From CAZKBP01 sp964551015 (GTDB taxonomy: Bacteria > Bacteroidota > Bacteroidia > Cytophagales > Microscillaceae), in the NCBI GenBank assembly GCA_964551015.1, contig CAZKBP010000013.1, forward strand, positions 1 through 64,000: a stretch of DNA of 64,000 nucleotides. The letters are read 5' to 3'. The notes under the pieces were generated by a model, which was not told the DNA's origin, ran no database searches, and saw only the letters and a list, made by a program, of their open reading frames with translations. A program made the translations under genes and the position numbers. Numbering within the stretch: position 1 is the first letter of the stretch; every line of letters starts with the position of its first letter. Below, piece by piece: positions 44,583-54,100 of this stretch.

Positions 44583-46286
44583 ATGGCAACAAGACTTGCT
44601 ACTCCCGGCGTTTATATCGAGGAGAAAAATGCTTTCCCCAATTCCGTGGCAGCAGTTCCAACGGCGGTACCGGCTTTTATTGGCTATACCGAAAAAGTAA
44701 GCCGCAATGGACAGACACTCATGCATCGCCCCGTTCGTATTACTTCTCTCACAGAGTTTAATAATATCTTTGGTGGAGGGTATTCGGGTAAATTCGAACT
44801 CAAAGAGAATACAGGCGGTATGGACTTTGACATTCAAGTAGCCAACAAAACTTATCAAGTGCTACCAGCGGTGAATGCTCGCTTTATTCTCTATGATGCC
44901 ATCCGGCTCTTTTTTGCAAATGGAGGCAGTACCTGCTACATCGTTTCGGCGGGAAGCTATTTTCAGCCCGAGGCTCCCAAAAAGCCAACGACTACACTTA
45001 GTACTCCTTTAAGTTCTGCCACTGGTTCCAGTTTAAGTTCTTCGGCTTCTAGCTCCAGTTCTTCCAGTAGTGCTTCTGCTAGTGATAGTACTACTGGCTC
45101 AGGTGCAGGTGGAGGTACTGGTAATGGTGGAAACAGTGGATCTGGGAATAGCTCTCAAGAACCCAAACCCAATCAGATCTCCAAGAAAGCCCTTGAGGGT
45201 GGCATCCAAGCTTTGATCTCAGAAGATGAACCCACCATGTTGGTGATCCCTGAGGCCATCATGCTCGAGCAAGCTGATTGCTATGCCCTCCAACAGGCCA
45301 TGCTCAGCCACTGTGGTTACAAAATGAAAGACCGCTTTGCTATTTTGGATGTATATGATGGCTACCAAGCACGTACCTACGACGAAAAAGACGTGATTAC
45401 CCAGTTTCGTGAAGGAGTAGGGAATAATTTCCTGAACTTTGGCTCTGCTTATTATCCTTGGGTTTATACTTCTATCGTGCAAAATGAAGAAGTAAGCTAC
45501 GAAAATATTGCTAACCTCAGTTACCTAGCCGAAGTACTCGAAAAGGAAGTAGATGAAATCGTAGAAGATAAGAAACGAGCACAGGAAACCAAAACCGAAA
45601 TCGCCAAACTCAAATCCTCCGATAAGGACAAGGTGAGCTTGAACCAAACCCTCAAAACTATTAGTCCTGCCTTCAAGACAGTACTAGACAAAGTCAGAAT
45701 GCAACTCAACGTGCTTCCCCCTAGTGCTGGTATGGCTGGCATTTATTCTATGGTGGATAACTCGATTGGTGTTTGGAAAGCACCTGCTAACGTGGGCTTC
45801 AACAATGTCATCACTCCCACCGTCAAGATTACCCACGATGACCAACAAGATTTGAATGTAACCGTAACGGGTAAGTCGGTCAACGCGATTCGTACTTTCG
45901 TAGGTGAGGGAACCGTGATTTGGGGCGCGCGTACCTTAGATGGCAATAGCCAAGACTGGCGCTATATCAACGTGCGTCGTACTTTGCTTTACATTGAGCA
46001 ATCTATCAAATTTGCCGCAAAGGCTTATGTATTTGAACCCAATACCTCGAATACTTGGGTACTCGTTAGGAGTATGATCTCTTCTTTCTTGAATGATTTA
46101 TGGAAACAAGGAGGATTGGTAGGAGCAACCCCCGCGGATGCTTACGAAGTGCTCATCGGCCTTGGCAGTACCATGACTCCCAACGATATCTTAGACGGTA
46201 TCATGCGGATTACGGTGAAGGTGGCAATCTCACGTCCAGCCGAATTTATCGTGATTACTTTCCAACAAAAAATGCAGGAATCTTAA
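44583..46286 (+). CDS. contractile sheath protein with Ser/Gly-rich insertion
   Basis: 567 aa. Phage tail sheath family: starts TPGVYIEEKNAFPNSVAAVPTA, with VPAFIGYTEK, and ends with the conserved sheath C-terminal region (WKQGGLVGATPADAY, SRPAEFIVITFQQKM). It polymerises around the tube and contracts to drive it through a target membrane. Residues about 133-205 hold a low-complexity Ser/Ala/Thr then Gly/Asn insertion lying outside the conserved core, likely surface-exposed. It is the only sheath gene in the cluster, whereas Afp/PVC clusters have three. Translation probably couples to the preceding gene. Confidence 0.95.
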   Translation: MATRLATPGVYIEEKNAFPNSVAAVPTAVPAFIGYTEKVSRNGQTLMHRPVRITSLTEFNNIFGGGYSGKFELKENTGGMDFDIQVANKTYQVLPAVNARFILYDAIRLFFANGGSTCYIVSAGSYFQPEAPKKPTTTLSTPLSSATGSSLSSSASSSSSSSSASASDSTTGSGAGGGTGNGGNSGSGNSSQEPKPNQISKKALEGGIQALISEDEPTMLVIPEAIMLEQADCYALQQAMLSHCGYKMKDRFAILDVYDGYQARTYDEKDVITQFREGVGNNFLNFGSAYYPWVYTSIVQNEEVSYENIANLSYLAEVLEKEVDEIVEDKKRAQETKTEIAKLKSSDKDKVSLNQTLKTISPAFKTVLDKVRMQLNVLPPSAGMAGIYSMVDNSIGVWKAPANVGFNNVITPTVKITHDDQQDLNVTVTGKSVNAIRTFVGEGTVIWGARTLDGNSQDWRYINVRRTLLYIEQSIKFAAKAYVFEPNTSNTWVLVRSMISSFLNDLWKQGGLVGATPADAYEVLIGLGSTMTPNDILDGIMRITVKVAISRPAEFIVITFQQKMQES

Positions 46287-46311
46287 AAATTACAAATTTG
46301 CCTCCTGCTAA

Positions 46312-46344
46312 AATTTTCAATTTATCAAACTGTAATTTTCAATT
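46312..46344 (+). promoter_or_regulatory. 22-bp-spaced direct repeat before the tube gene
   Basis: AATTTTCAATT occurs exactly at 46312-46322 and 46334-46344, two helical turns apart, in the 84-bp gap between sheath and tube genes. TAATTTTC (46333-46340) is one base from the -7 consensus. It may bind a regulator or form an internal promoter boosting tube expression. Speculative. Confidence 0.3.
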
Positions 46345-46370
46345 AGCAATTCATCTTAAACTAAAAAAAT

Positions 46371-46817
46371 ATGGCAGACTCAACCGAACTTTGGCCCATT
46401 CCTAAATTTCATTTCTCCGTAGAGCTAGACGACCTGGGAGAGGTTGGTTTTCAAGAAGTAACAGGGCTGAAACTAAGCACCGAGTACATCGAGTATCGCC
46501 CGGGTAATGATCCTACTTTTGTCAAGCAAAGAGTACCCGGCCTGAAGAAGTATGAAAATATCACCCTTAAGAAAGGAGTCTTCAAAGGCGATACGATGCT
46601 CTACGACTGGTACATGGAAGTACAAACTAACCCCGAACGACGCAAAACGATCACCATCAACTTACTCGACGAGCAAGGTAGTCCCTTGATTACTTGGACA
46701 GTTATCAATGCCTTTCCAGTAAGTATTTCTGGTCCTGACCTCAATGCCGAGGGGAATGAGCTTTCCATAGAAACCATGGAACTCGCTCACGAAGGAATTG
46801 AAATGAACGCGGCTTAA
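46371..46817 (+). CDS. CIS tube protein 1 (gp19/Hcp-like)
   Basis: 148 aa. T4 gp19-type tail tube family: FHFSVELDDLGEVGFQEVTGL at the start, then TEYIEYRPGND, KRVPGL-like KQRVPGLKKYENITLKKGV and a closing NELSIETMELAHEG. These beta-barrels stack as hexamers into the inner tube that passes through the target. Major tube subunit by position directly after the sheath. ATG at 46371 follows an A-rich leader. Paralogous to the next gene. Confidence 0.93.
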   Translation: MADSTELWPIPKFHFSVELDDLGEVGFQEVTGLKLSTEYIEYRPGNDPTFVKQRVPGLKKYENITLKKGVFKGDTMLYDWYMEVQTNPERRKTITINLLDEQGSPLITWTVINAFPVSISGPDLNAEGNELSIETMELAHEGIEMNAA

Positions 46818-46829
46818 ATCCCTTTGAAC

Positions 46830-47465
46830 ATGATAGATCAAGTAGCAGATGATTTGATGTTTCCCTATCCTCCGGTGGGCTTTTTCTTCGATGTTCGGAT
46901 CATTAGTGATGCAGGTACGCAGGATATTAAAAGTATCGGAAATGATCCTAAAAAAGCACTCAAAGGTGCTGCAAAGGTTGCCTCAGAGGCAGGATTTCAA
47001 GAGGTCTCTGGTCTTAGCGCAGAGATTAGCACCGAAACCATCAGTGAGGGAGGAGAGAATAATTTTGTCTACAAAGTGCCTAAATCAGTGCAGTACCCTA
47101 ATCTTGTCTTGAAAAGAGGACTTGCTACCAAGTATTCAGATCTGGTGCTTTGGTGTGAAAAAACCATTCAACAAGAAAGCGTGGGCATGCCTATGGTCGA
47201 ACCACGGATGGTTTTGTTGACCTTGTTAGATACGCGACGTATGCCCTTAGCAGCTTGGAAATTCGAGCGAGCCTATCCGGTCAAATACGAGGCAGCAGGT
47301 TTCAATGCCGAAAATAATCAACTCATCATAGAAACCATTGAGCTGGCTTATTTGCGTTTTGAGCGAGTTCAGACCGAAGCCTCGGCTATCGCAAACACTG
47401 GTTTAGGTGCTGCAGGTTCTCTGGGAGCTAATGTTTCTCCGGCTGGGTTAGGAAGTTTAGGTTGA
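46830..47465 (+). CDS. CIS tube protein 2 (tube initiator-type)
   Basis: 211 aa. Same gp19-like fold as the previous gene (FFFDVRIISD, EAGFQEVSGLSAEISTE, LVLKRGL, WKFERAYPVKYEAAGFNAENNQLIIETIEL in parts), but longer, with an insertion near the start and a Gly/Ala-rich tail. In Afp/PVC-type particles a second tube paralogue joins the tube to the baseplate spike; the same role is inferred here. The ATG at 46830 is preferred over a TTG two codons earlier. The gap to tube 1 is 12 bp. Confidence 0.88.
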   Translation: MIDQVADDLMFPYPPVGFFFDVRIISDAGTQDIKSIGNDPKKALKGAAKVASEAGFQEVSGLSAEISTETISEGGENNFVYKVPKSVQYPNLVLKRGLATKYSDLVLWCEKTIQQESVGMPMVEPRMVLLTLLDTRRMPLAAWKFERAYPVKYEAAGFNAENNQLIIETIELAYLRFERVQTEASAIANTGLGAAGSLGANVSPAGLGSLG

Positions 47466-47484
47466 ATCTTACAAATACAAAATT

Positions 47485-47661
47485 ATGGCTTTAGAAATCA
47501 AAGAAATGATAGTGAAAGTTACCGTAAATGAGCAAAGCCGCTCACACCAAAGGGCAAATGCTCCGAAAGATGCGCTGGATCTAAGTAACTCCAAAGATGC
47601 GATCGTGCAAGCTTGTGTCAAAAGAGTACTGGAGGTTCTCAGAGAACAGTCAGAAAGATAA
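47485..47661 (+). CDS. DUF5908 small CIS protein
   Basis: 58 aa, beginning MALEIKEMIVKVTV, the hallmark of DUF5908, a short family found in Bacteroidota CIS clusters between the tube and LysM genes. The N-terminal strand is followed by a charged, helical C-terminal half (IVQACVKRVLEVLREQ). Start at 47485, 19 bp after tube 2; stop 33 bp before the LysM gene. Its exact function is not known; by context an assembly or baseplate accessory. Confidence 0.8.
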   Translation: MALEIKEMIVKVTVNEQSRSHQRANAPKDALDLSNSKDAIVQACVKRVLEVLREQSER

Positions 47662-47694
47662 TCAACTCATCACCACCAACCTTGCGGAAAAACT

Positions 47695-48414
47695 ATGGCG
47701 ATCAAGCTTTGTATTTATAAATTTGAGGAGTCTAGTAGTCTCACCGATATAAGAGAAGAAGCCAAGAGTGCAGATATGCACACCTCAGGGGCTGATTTTG
47801 TTGCTACCATCAATCCAAGTACAGTTAGATTCGGCACACAGATTGATTATGGTACAGACGAGGATGGAAGCGATAAGCCGCCCGGCACGGCACACCCTCA
47901 CCTTCGGTATATGGGTCATGAACCTGAGAATCTGAGCTTTAAGTTGATCCTAGATGGTACAGGTGTGATTCCGGATACGATGGCAAAGGGAGAAAGTGTC
48001 AATAAACAAATCGAGAACTTCAAAGGGGTCGTTTACGACTACGATGGAAGCGAACATACCCCGAATAGCCTCCTCATTACTTGGGGAGAAACCTTCGTTT
48101 TTGCCTGTAGGCTAAAGTCTCTGGACATAAGCTACACGATGTTTGATACCGATGGTAGCGCACTCCGAGCCGAACTTAGCGTAAGCTTCTTGGGCACCAC
48201 TAAACCCGAAGAAGCTCAGGCCAGAATGAACAACAGTTCCCCCGACCTCTCTCACGTGCGTACCGTCCGAGCCGGAGATACCCTACCCTTGATGTGCCGC
48301 CGAATCTATGGGGATAGTCAGCATTATTGGGAAGTAGCCAAAGCCAATGGGTTGGTCAATTTCAGAAATCTACAACCGGGTACGGAAATTCTTTTTCCTC
48401 CTATTAAAAAGTAA
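47695..48414 (+). CDS. LysM-containing CIS baseplate hub protein (Afp7-like)
   Basis: 239 aa. The N-terminal about 180 residues form the gp53/Afp7-type region (FVATINPSTVRFGTQIDYG, then RYMGHEPENLSFKLILDGTG). The C-terminus (about 188-238) is a LysM domain, VRAGDTLPLMCRRIYGD followed by WEVAKANGLVN. In Afp/PVC and T4 this protein ties the tube to the central spike; the LysM module here is structural rather than for peptidoglycan cleavage. 9 bp before the VgrG-like gene. Confidence 0.85.
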   Translation: MAIKLCIYKFEESSSLTDIREEAKSADMHTSGADFVATINPSTVRFGTQIDYGTDEDGSDKPPGTAHPHLRYMGHEPENLSFKLILDGTGVIPDTMAKGESVNKQIENFKGVVYDYDGSEHTPNSLLITWGETFVFACRLKSLDISYTMFDTDGSALRAELSVSFLGTTKPEEAQARMNNSSPDLSHVRTVRAGDTLPLMCRRIYGDSQHYWEVAKANGLVNFRNLQPGTEILFPPIKK

Positions 48415-48423
48415 AAATAAGCC

Positions 48424-50220
48424 ATGGCTGAGCAAGAATCCATCATTTCTGACCGCACCGAAGTCGTTACTTTTAGCATTTTAGTAAATGAAAACGAGAT
48501 CCCGCAGCATTATGGAGTTAATTCCATCCGAGTGGTACACGAAATTAATAAAATTTCTTACGCGAAAATTAAGCTCAACGACGGAGGCGTGGCCGAAGAA
48601 CAGGAATTCGAGATTGGCAACTCCGAAGACTTTGTGCCAGGTAATAAAATTGAAATTAAACTGGGCTATGAATCTGAAGAAAAATACGTGTTTAAGGGAA
48701 TCATCATTCGGCACGGCATTCAGGTGAGCCGTGCCGGCGAGCAACTCGTGATTGAGGCCAGACACCAAGCCGTGAAAATGACCCAAGGACGTAAAAATGA
48801 AGTGTTCACGGAGCAATCTGATAGTGATATCATCACTAGCCTATTGCAGAAATACGAAATCCCCAAACAAGTTGATGCCAGCGATTATACCCACCCCGAA
48901 TTAGTACAGTACTACGCAAGCGATTGGGATTTCGTGCTGAGCCGAGCCGATTTCAACGGGATGCTGGTCATTCCAGACTTGGATGGTTTAGTAATCAAAA
49001 AACCAAATCTGGGCGAGAATGCAGTAGAAGAATTTATTTATGGCACTTCCATTATCAGCTTCAAGGCAGATATAGATGCCCGTGTCCAGCTACCCTCTGT
49101 GGTGGGTTACAGTTGGGATTTTTCAAATCAAGAACTCATTGAAGCACAGAGTAACCCCGGCAATGATGACCAACACCCCGGCAATTTTACCTCGCAAGCA
49201 CTCTCTGGAGTAATGGGACTAGATCAATACATTTTCCAAACTCCAGCCAATATTCCCACGGCTGTATTAGACAGCTTGGCCACAGCTCGTTTACAAAAAT
49301 CCAAATTAGCTTTTACCAAAGGAATTCTCAAAATTAGAGGTTTTACTGGGGTAAACCCGGGAGATATGATTTCAATTGATGGTCTGAGTGAACGCTTTAA
49401 CGGGAAAATGTTCGTAGGAGGAATTACGCACCAGTTCGACCGAGAGGGCTGGTTTACAGAATTGTCTATCGGCTTGTCCGAAAATTGGTACGCCGAAGAA
49501 ACCCCTCACATCGCCGCCCCGGGTGCTTCGGGCTTAGTCCCTCCCATCCAAGGGTTGAGCATTGGTATTGTGAAGCAGATCCACGAAGACCCAGATGGTA
49601 ACTATCGGGTAAAAGTAGCCGTGCCCAATTTGCAAAAAGATAATGTACCCATCTGGGCACGGATGGCCAATTTTTATGCAAGCAATGAGATCGGTAGTTT
49701 CTTCTATCCTGAGATAAACGACGAGGTCGTATTAGGCTTTCTCAATCAAGACCCACAGAATCCGGTGATTCTGGGCATGTTGTACAGCAAGAAGAATAAA
49801 CCCCCACTGGAGCCTGCTGATCAAAATCCTGAAAAAGCATTGGTCACGAAAGAGAAATTAACCATCCACTTTAGCGATCAAGATAAAGTCATCACGATTT
49901 CTACTCCCGGCGAAAGTGTCATTCAACTGAGTGATCAAGAGGAGAAAATCAGCATCAGTGATAAGCACAAAAACGTGGTAGAAATGTCTAGCTCAGGGAT
50001 CAGCCTGACCACCCAAGGAGATGCTAAAATCGTGGCGGATGGTAACATCATCCTAGAGGCAAAAGGCGATATTGAAGCCAAAGCCACTGGGAATCTGAAA
50101 GGAGAAGGCATGGAAGTAGCCCTGAAGGGAAGTACCAAGTTTGCCGCCGAAGGAGCCATGGCCGAAGTGAAAGGCTCTGGGCAAACCACCATCAAAGGAG
50201 GAATCGTGATGATCAATTAA
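48424..50220 (+). CDS. VgrG/gpD-like central spike protein
   Basis: 598 aa. N-terminal gp27-like barrels (about 1-360; KIKLNDGGVAEEQEF, IEARHQAVKMTQGRKNEVF). A gp5-type OB domain follows (about 372-455; GIVKQIHEDPDGNYRVKV, INDEVVLGFLNQDP). A C-terminal beta-helix needle built from repeats (SISDKHKNVVEMSSSGISL, GDIEAKATGNL) covers about 480-598. It forms the trimeric spike that punctures the target, capped by the PAAR protein encoded next. No extra effector domain is fused to the C-terminus. Confidence 0.95.
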   Translation: MAEQESIISDRTEVVTFSILVNENEIPQHYGVNSIRVVHEINKISYAKIKLNDGGVAEEQEFEIGNSEDFVPGNKIEIKLGYESEEKYVFKGIIIRHGIQVSRAGEQLVIEARHQAVKMTQGRKNEVFTEQSDSDIITSLLQKYEIPKQVDASDYTHPELVQYYASDWDFVLSRADFNGMLVIPDLDGLVIKKPNLGENAVEEFIYGTSIISFKADIDARVQLPSVVGYSWDFSNQELIEAQSNPGNDDQHPGNFTSQALSGVMGLDQYIFQTPANIPTAVLDSLATARLQKSKLAFTKGILKIRGFTGVNPGDMISIDGLSERFNGKMFVGGITHQFDREGWFTELSIGLSENWYAEETPHIAAPGASGLVPPIQGLSIGIVKQIHEDPDGNYRVKVAVPNLQKDNVPIWARMANFYASNEIGSFFYPEINDEVVLGFLNQDPQNPVILGMLYSKKNKPPLEPADQNPEKALVTKEKLTIHFSDQDKVITISTPGESVIQLSDQEEKISISDKHKNVVEMSSSGISLTTQGDAKIVADGNIILEAKGDIEAKATGNLKGEGMEVALKGSTKFAAEGAMAEVKGSGQTTIKGGIVMIN

Positions 50221-50227
50221 AAAACCC

Positions 50228-50245
50228 TTCGTGGTCAGCCACGAA
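50228..50245 (+). promoter_or_regulatory. hairpin between spike and PAAR genes
   Basis: Perfect 7-bp stem TTCGTGG/CCACGAA with loop TCAG, 8 bp after the spike stop codon. There is no T tract, so it is not a full terminator. It could tune expression of the downstream baseplate genes. Confidence 0.4.
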
Positions 50246-50304
50246 CCCTCAGGTTTATGAAATAGTAATCAAATATTCATCATAAAAACTAAACAAGAAA
50301 ATCT

Positions 50305-50592
50305 ATGCCACCTGCCGCTAGAATTGGAGATATGCATACCTGCCCCCTGGTCACTGGGGTAGTACCACACGTAGGAGGGCCCATCATCGGCCCAGGAGTG
50401 GCCACGGTATTGATTGGAGGGATGCCTGCCTCAGTAGTGGGAGATATGGCCACCTGTGCAGGACCACCCGATAGCATTGCCATGGGATCAGGAACCGTGT
50501 TGATTGGAGGGATGCCCGCCGCTAGATTGGGCGATATTACCGCACACGGAGGAGCCATCGTTGTGGGTTGCCCTACCGTTTTAATCGGATAA
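50305..50592 (+). CDS. PAAR-domain spike tip protein
   Basis: 95 aa, the usual length of a stand-alone PAAR. Starts PPAARIGDMHTCPLV and repeats TVLIGGMPA three times, with His/Cys residues (H11, C13, C57, H82) suited to the Zn site at the cone tip. It sharpens the spike trimer. No effector extension. Lies in the operon after the hairpin. Confidence 0.95.
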   Translation: MPPAARIGDMHTCPLVTGVVPHVGGPIIGPGVATVLIGGMPASVVGDMATCAGPPDSIAMGSGTVLIGGMPAARLGDITAHGGAIVVGCPTVLIG

Positions 50593-50660
50593 TTCTGCTT
50601 GTGTAAAAGCACTTCTGTTTCCAGATAAAGAAACTTGTGATAAGACAAAAATTAGTACTT

Positions 50661-51086
50661 ATGAAACACCGTAAAACTTTCTTGGGAGTAGGTTGGAAAT
50701 TTCCTCCTACCTTCAACAAAACTACCAAAAGTGTAGAAATGGTTTCCGAAGATCAGGACATTCAGGAAAGCCTGAGAATTTTGCTATCTACTCGCCCCGG
50801 GGAGAGACTCATGCTCCCTGAATATGGCTGTGATACCAATGCGCTGGTTTTTGAATCTATCGACGCCAATAGCATTAGCTATATGAAAAATAAGATAGAG
50901 CGTGCCATTCTGTATTTTGAACCCAGAATCACACTGGATCAAATCGACATCCGATTTGATAATCAAACCGATGGATTATTGCTCATCAATATTGATTATA
51001 CGATTCGTAAAACCAATACCAGAAGCAACATGGTCTATCCTTACTATATACTAGAAGGAACCGAGATCAAACAACTGGCTGGTTAA
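50661..51086 (+). CDS. gp25-like baseplate protein (Afp9/TssE-type)
   Basis: 141 aa. GPW/gp25 family: GVGWKFPPTFN, then DIQESLRILLSTRPGERLMLPEYGC with the conserved ExR-like TRPGER segment. It nucleates sheath assembly at the baseplate. The ATG at 50661 is preferred over a GTG eight codons earlier, since family members start close to KTFLGVGW. The gap to PAAR is 68 bp. Confidence 0.92.
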   Translation: MKHRKTFLGVGWKFPPTFNKTTKSVEMVSEDQDIQESLRILLSTRPGERLMLPEYGCDTNALVFESIDANSISYMKNKIERAILYFEPRITLDQIDIRFDNQTDGLLLINIDYTIRKTNTRSNMVYPYYILEGTEIKQLAG

Positions 51087-51125
51087 TTGCAAACTCAACC
51101 CTTAGCAAGTTTCTAGCAAAGAAAT

Positions 51126-54100
51126 ATGAAAAGCAAAGACCCTAGCTATATCGCTCGCCACTCCGCCAGTCAAGAAAAGAGATTCTTGCCTGCACTGGAT
51201 TTTGACTATGTCAAAGTGGACGAACGATCTCTAGAAGATTTGCTCTTGTTTTCTTATGGTTTGTCCAAACTCATTCAATACTACAATTCCGAAAATCAAC
51301 CCGAGGGAGATTGGTCTGAATTTTTGGAAGATGAAATCGTCATACTAGCTCGTATCGCGCACATCGACCCCACGGCCATCGAGAAAAAATTCAAAAAACA
51401 TCTAGACAAAGCCAATCTCTTCAAAAGCAACGCTAAGAAAATACATTATCTCGAGCAAGCCTTCCAAGATATTTATCAGGTAGCCTTGCTATTTGACGCC
51501 TGGTACGAGAAATTTAGGCAGATAGAAAATTTTGCTAATATCCAACTCCAAGCACGCGACGAAATTCGTAACTCTATCAGTAATCGCCTGAGCCCTGCCT
51601 TGGCTCGCCTGAAAGCCTACGACGAACGAGCGTCCGCTCCGGAAGCCCTCGGTCAAGCCATTGGTCTGGATTATACTGTCTTTGGAATGGCCTGGGACTT
51701 GCATTCGCCCCCAGAGGAGATTTACCCCTACGAAGGAGATAGTCTGGCGGAGAAGATACGCTACCTCACCTTTGAGTTGCAAACCTTGTTTCAGATTTTT
51801 TATGAAACGCTTATCTACATCAAAGGGCAGGCAAAATATTATTTGCATAAATCCTTCGAGCAGGATACGCATTATCCCGAAGTGGCTTTATTGCTAGCTT
51901 TCTTGAAATTGTACCAGATTCCTCAGGACAATATGAATCAATTGTCCCAGCGTTATCTGGATTTTTATTATTATCAAGTGCTCAAGCAGGCTAAAAAAAA
52001 ACCTGTACACGATACCGTCTACCTGAGTTTTCAGACCAACGAAAATGCCCTTTTTGCTCAAATCAAAGCTGGGGAGGCTTTTATTGGCGGAGAATATGAA
52101 AATGGGGAAAATATCATCTACACAGCCAATGAAGACCTTTGGGTAAATAAAACTCAGGTTGAGAAATTGTATACAGTTTTTTTGGAGAGCCGAGACCTCA
52201 ATCTGAGAGGAAGCGTGAAAAAACTCATTACACATATTTTTTCTAATGAAATCCCTCTAGAAGAGATCAAGCCCACCCCTAATCGGCAGGAGCAAAAGAT
52301 CTATCCCGCCTTCGGAGAAAGCCAAAGCGATAAAAGTGAACACGAGAAAACCATGGTTTCCGCGGATGTGGGCTTTGCCATTGCCTCTCCCAGCCTTCTC
52401 CTTCAGGAGGGCAAACGTGAGATTTCCATTCGTTTGCAATTTTCTGATGATTCTTTCCGCTACTTACATCAATATTTGGGGGATTTGAGCTTCCTGACCC
52501 AAGATTCTCACGATGAGGTTTTTATGAAAAGCTTTCTGGAGGCTTTCCTAATCCAAATCACCAGCGACGAGGGCTGGTTTCGGGTCAGTAAGTATGTAGT
52601 CAGTCGGGAGCGAGGAGATGAGCGGGATGAAAAATACAATTGCCTCAAGGTTAGTTTTGATCTGGAGAGTAGCGACCCTCCCGTCATTGCCTATGATCCA
52701 GCCTTGCACGCGGGAAACTTCCAGACGGGCTTACCAATGGTCAAATTTGTGCTCAATAGTGATTCTTACATCTATTCATATTCGCTGCTGCGAAATCTGA
52801 TTTTGGATAAAATCACCATCGATACGCACGTGACAGGGGTAAAAGACCTCGTGCTGTATAGCGACATTGGGGTGTTGAATCCTACTACGCCTTTTTATCC
52901 TTTTGGCTCTGTGCCTTCGGTCGGGTCTTATTTGATTATTGGTAAAAATGAGGTTTTTCAGAAATCCTTAGATGATCTAGAAATCCATATCGAGTGGTTT
53001 AATTTGCCTAAGCACAGCAATGGTTTTCAAGGCTACTACGAAGAATATAATGCCGATTTAGATAATACTTCTTTTGAGGCACAGCTTTCTATTCTGGATG
53101 AAGGAAGATGGAAACCAGAAAACCCTCAAAATCAACAACGCTTCAAATTATTTCGCACCGTACAGAATGGCTTCAATTTTTCGGCAAAGAATGGCAACGA
53201 TGAAGAACAGGAAAATGGCAAAAACGGCAACGGCGGAGGAAATGGGAATGGAAATGGAGGGTCAAACGAACCCCGTGAGCAACCACAGCCCAATGGTAGA
53301 TTAAGTGACCAAACCCAACTCAACCACGTGGATATTGTCAAGATTAAGCTCCCTCCCAATTATAAAGATATCGGAAAACCACTTCAATACAGCAATACCG
53401 TACAAAGAGGATTTATCAAGTTAGAACTTTGTAGCCCGGGCGTGGCTTTTGCCAGTACCATCTATCCGGCGGTACTCTCCGAAATCGTGATGGAAAATGC
53501 TCGTAATGGCCTGATTCAAAATGTAAAAAGAGGATTCTCTGGGAAAAATGGCAAGAGAATGCCCAACCCTCCTTATATTCCTCAGATCAAATCCCTGTCC
53601 CTGAATTATAAAACTTCTTCGGTTATTTCTCTCAAAGAACGCTCGATCAAAGGAGAAAAATCAGACCGCAGAGGCCAGTTTTATCACATCTATCCTTTCG
53701 GGGATAATTTGGTCTATCCAGATAAGTCCAAGCAATTTACGCCTTTACTCCCCGAACTCAATTATGAAGGGGCACTCTTAATCGGGCTGAACCACGTTAG
53801 TGTTCCACAGACGGTCTCCATCCTTTTTGAGATGCAAGATGGCTATACCAACACCTCAGAAGATCATCCACCCGTGATCGAATGGAGCTATCTCGTGGAT
53901 GACCAATGGCTTCCTCTTTCTGAATCAAAGATTCTGAGAGATGATACGCAGCAGTTTATCAAGACAGGAATTATATTACTAGAATTACCCCGTGATCTTA
54001 AAAATAAAAACACGATCCTAGACCCAGCACTATACTGGCTGCGCGTAGCCGTGGTCAATCACATAGAAGTAACCTCTCGGATTGTGAGTATTTCTACCCA

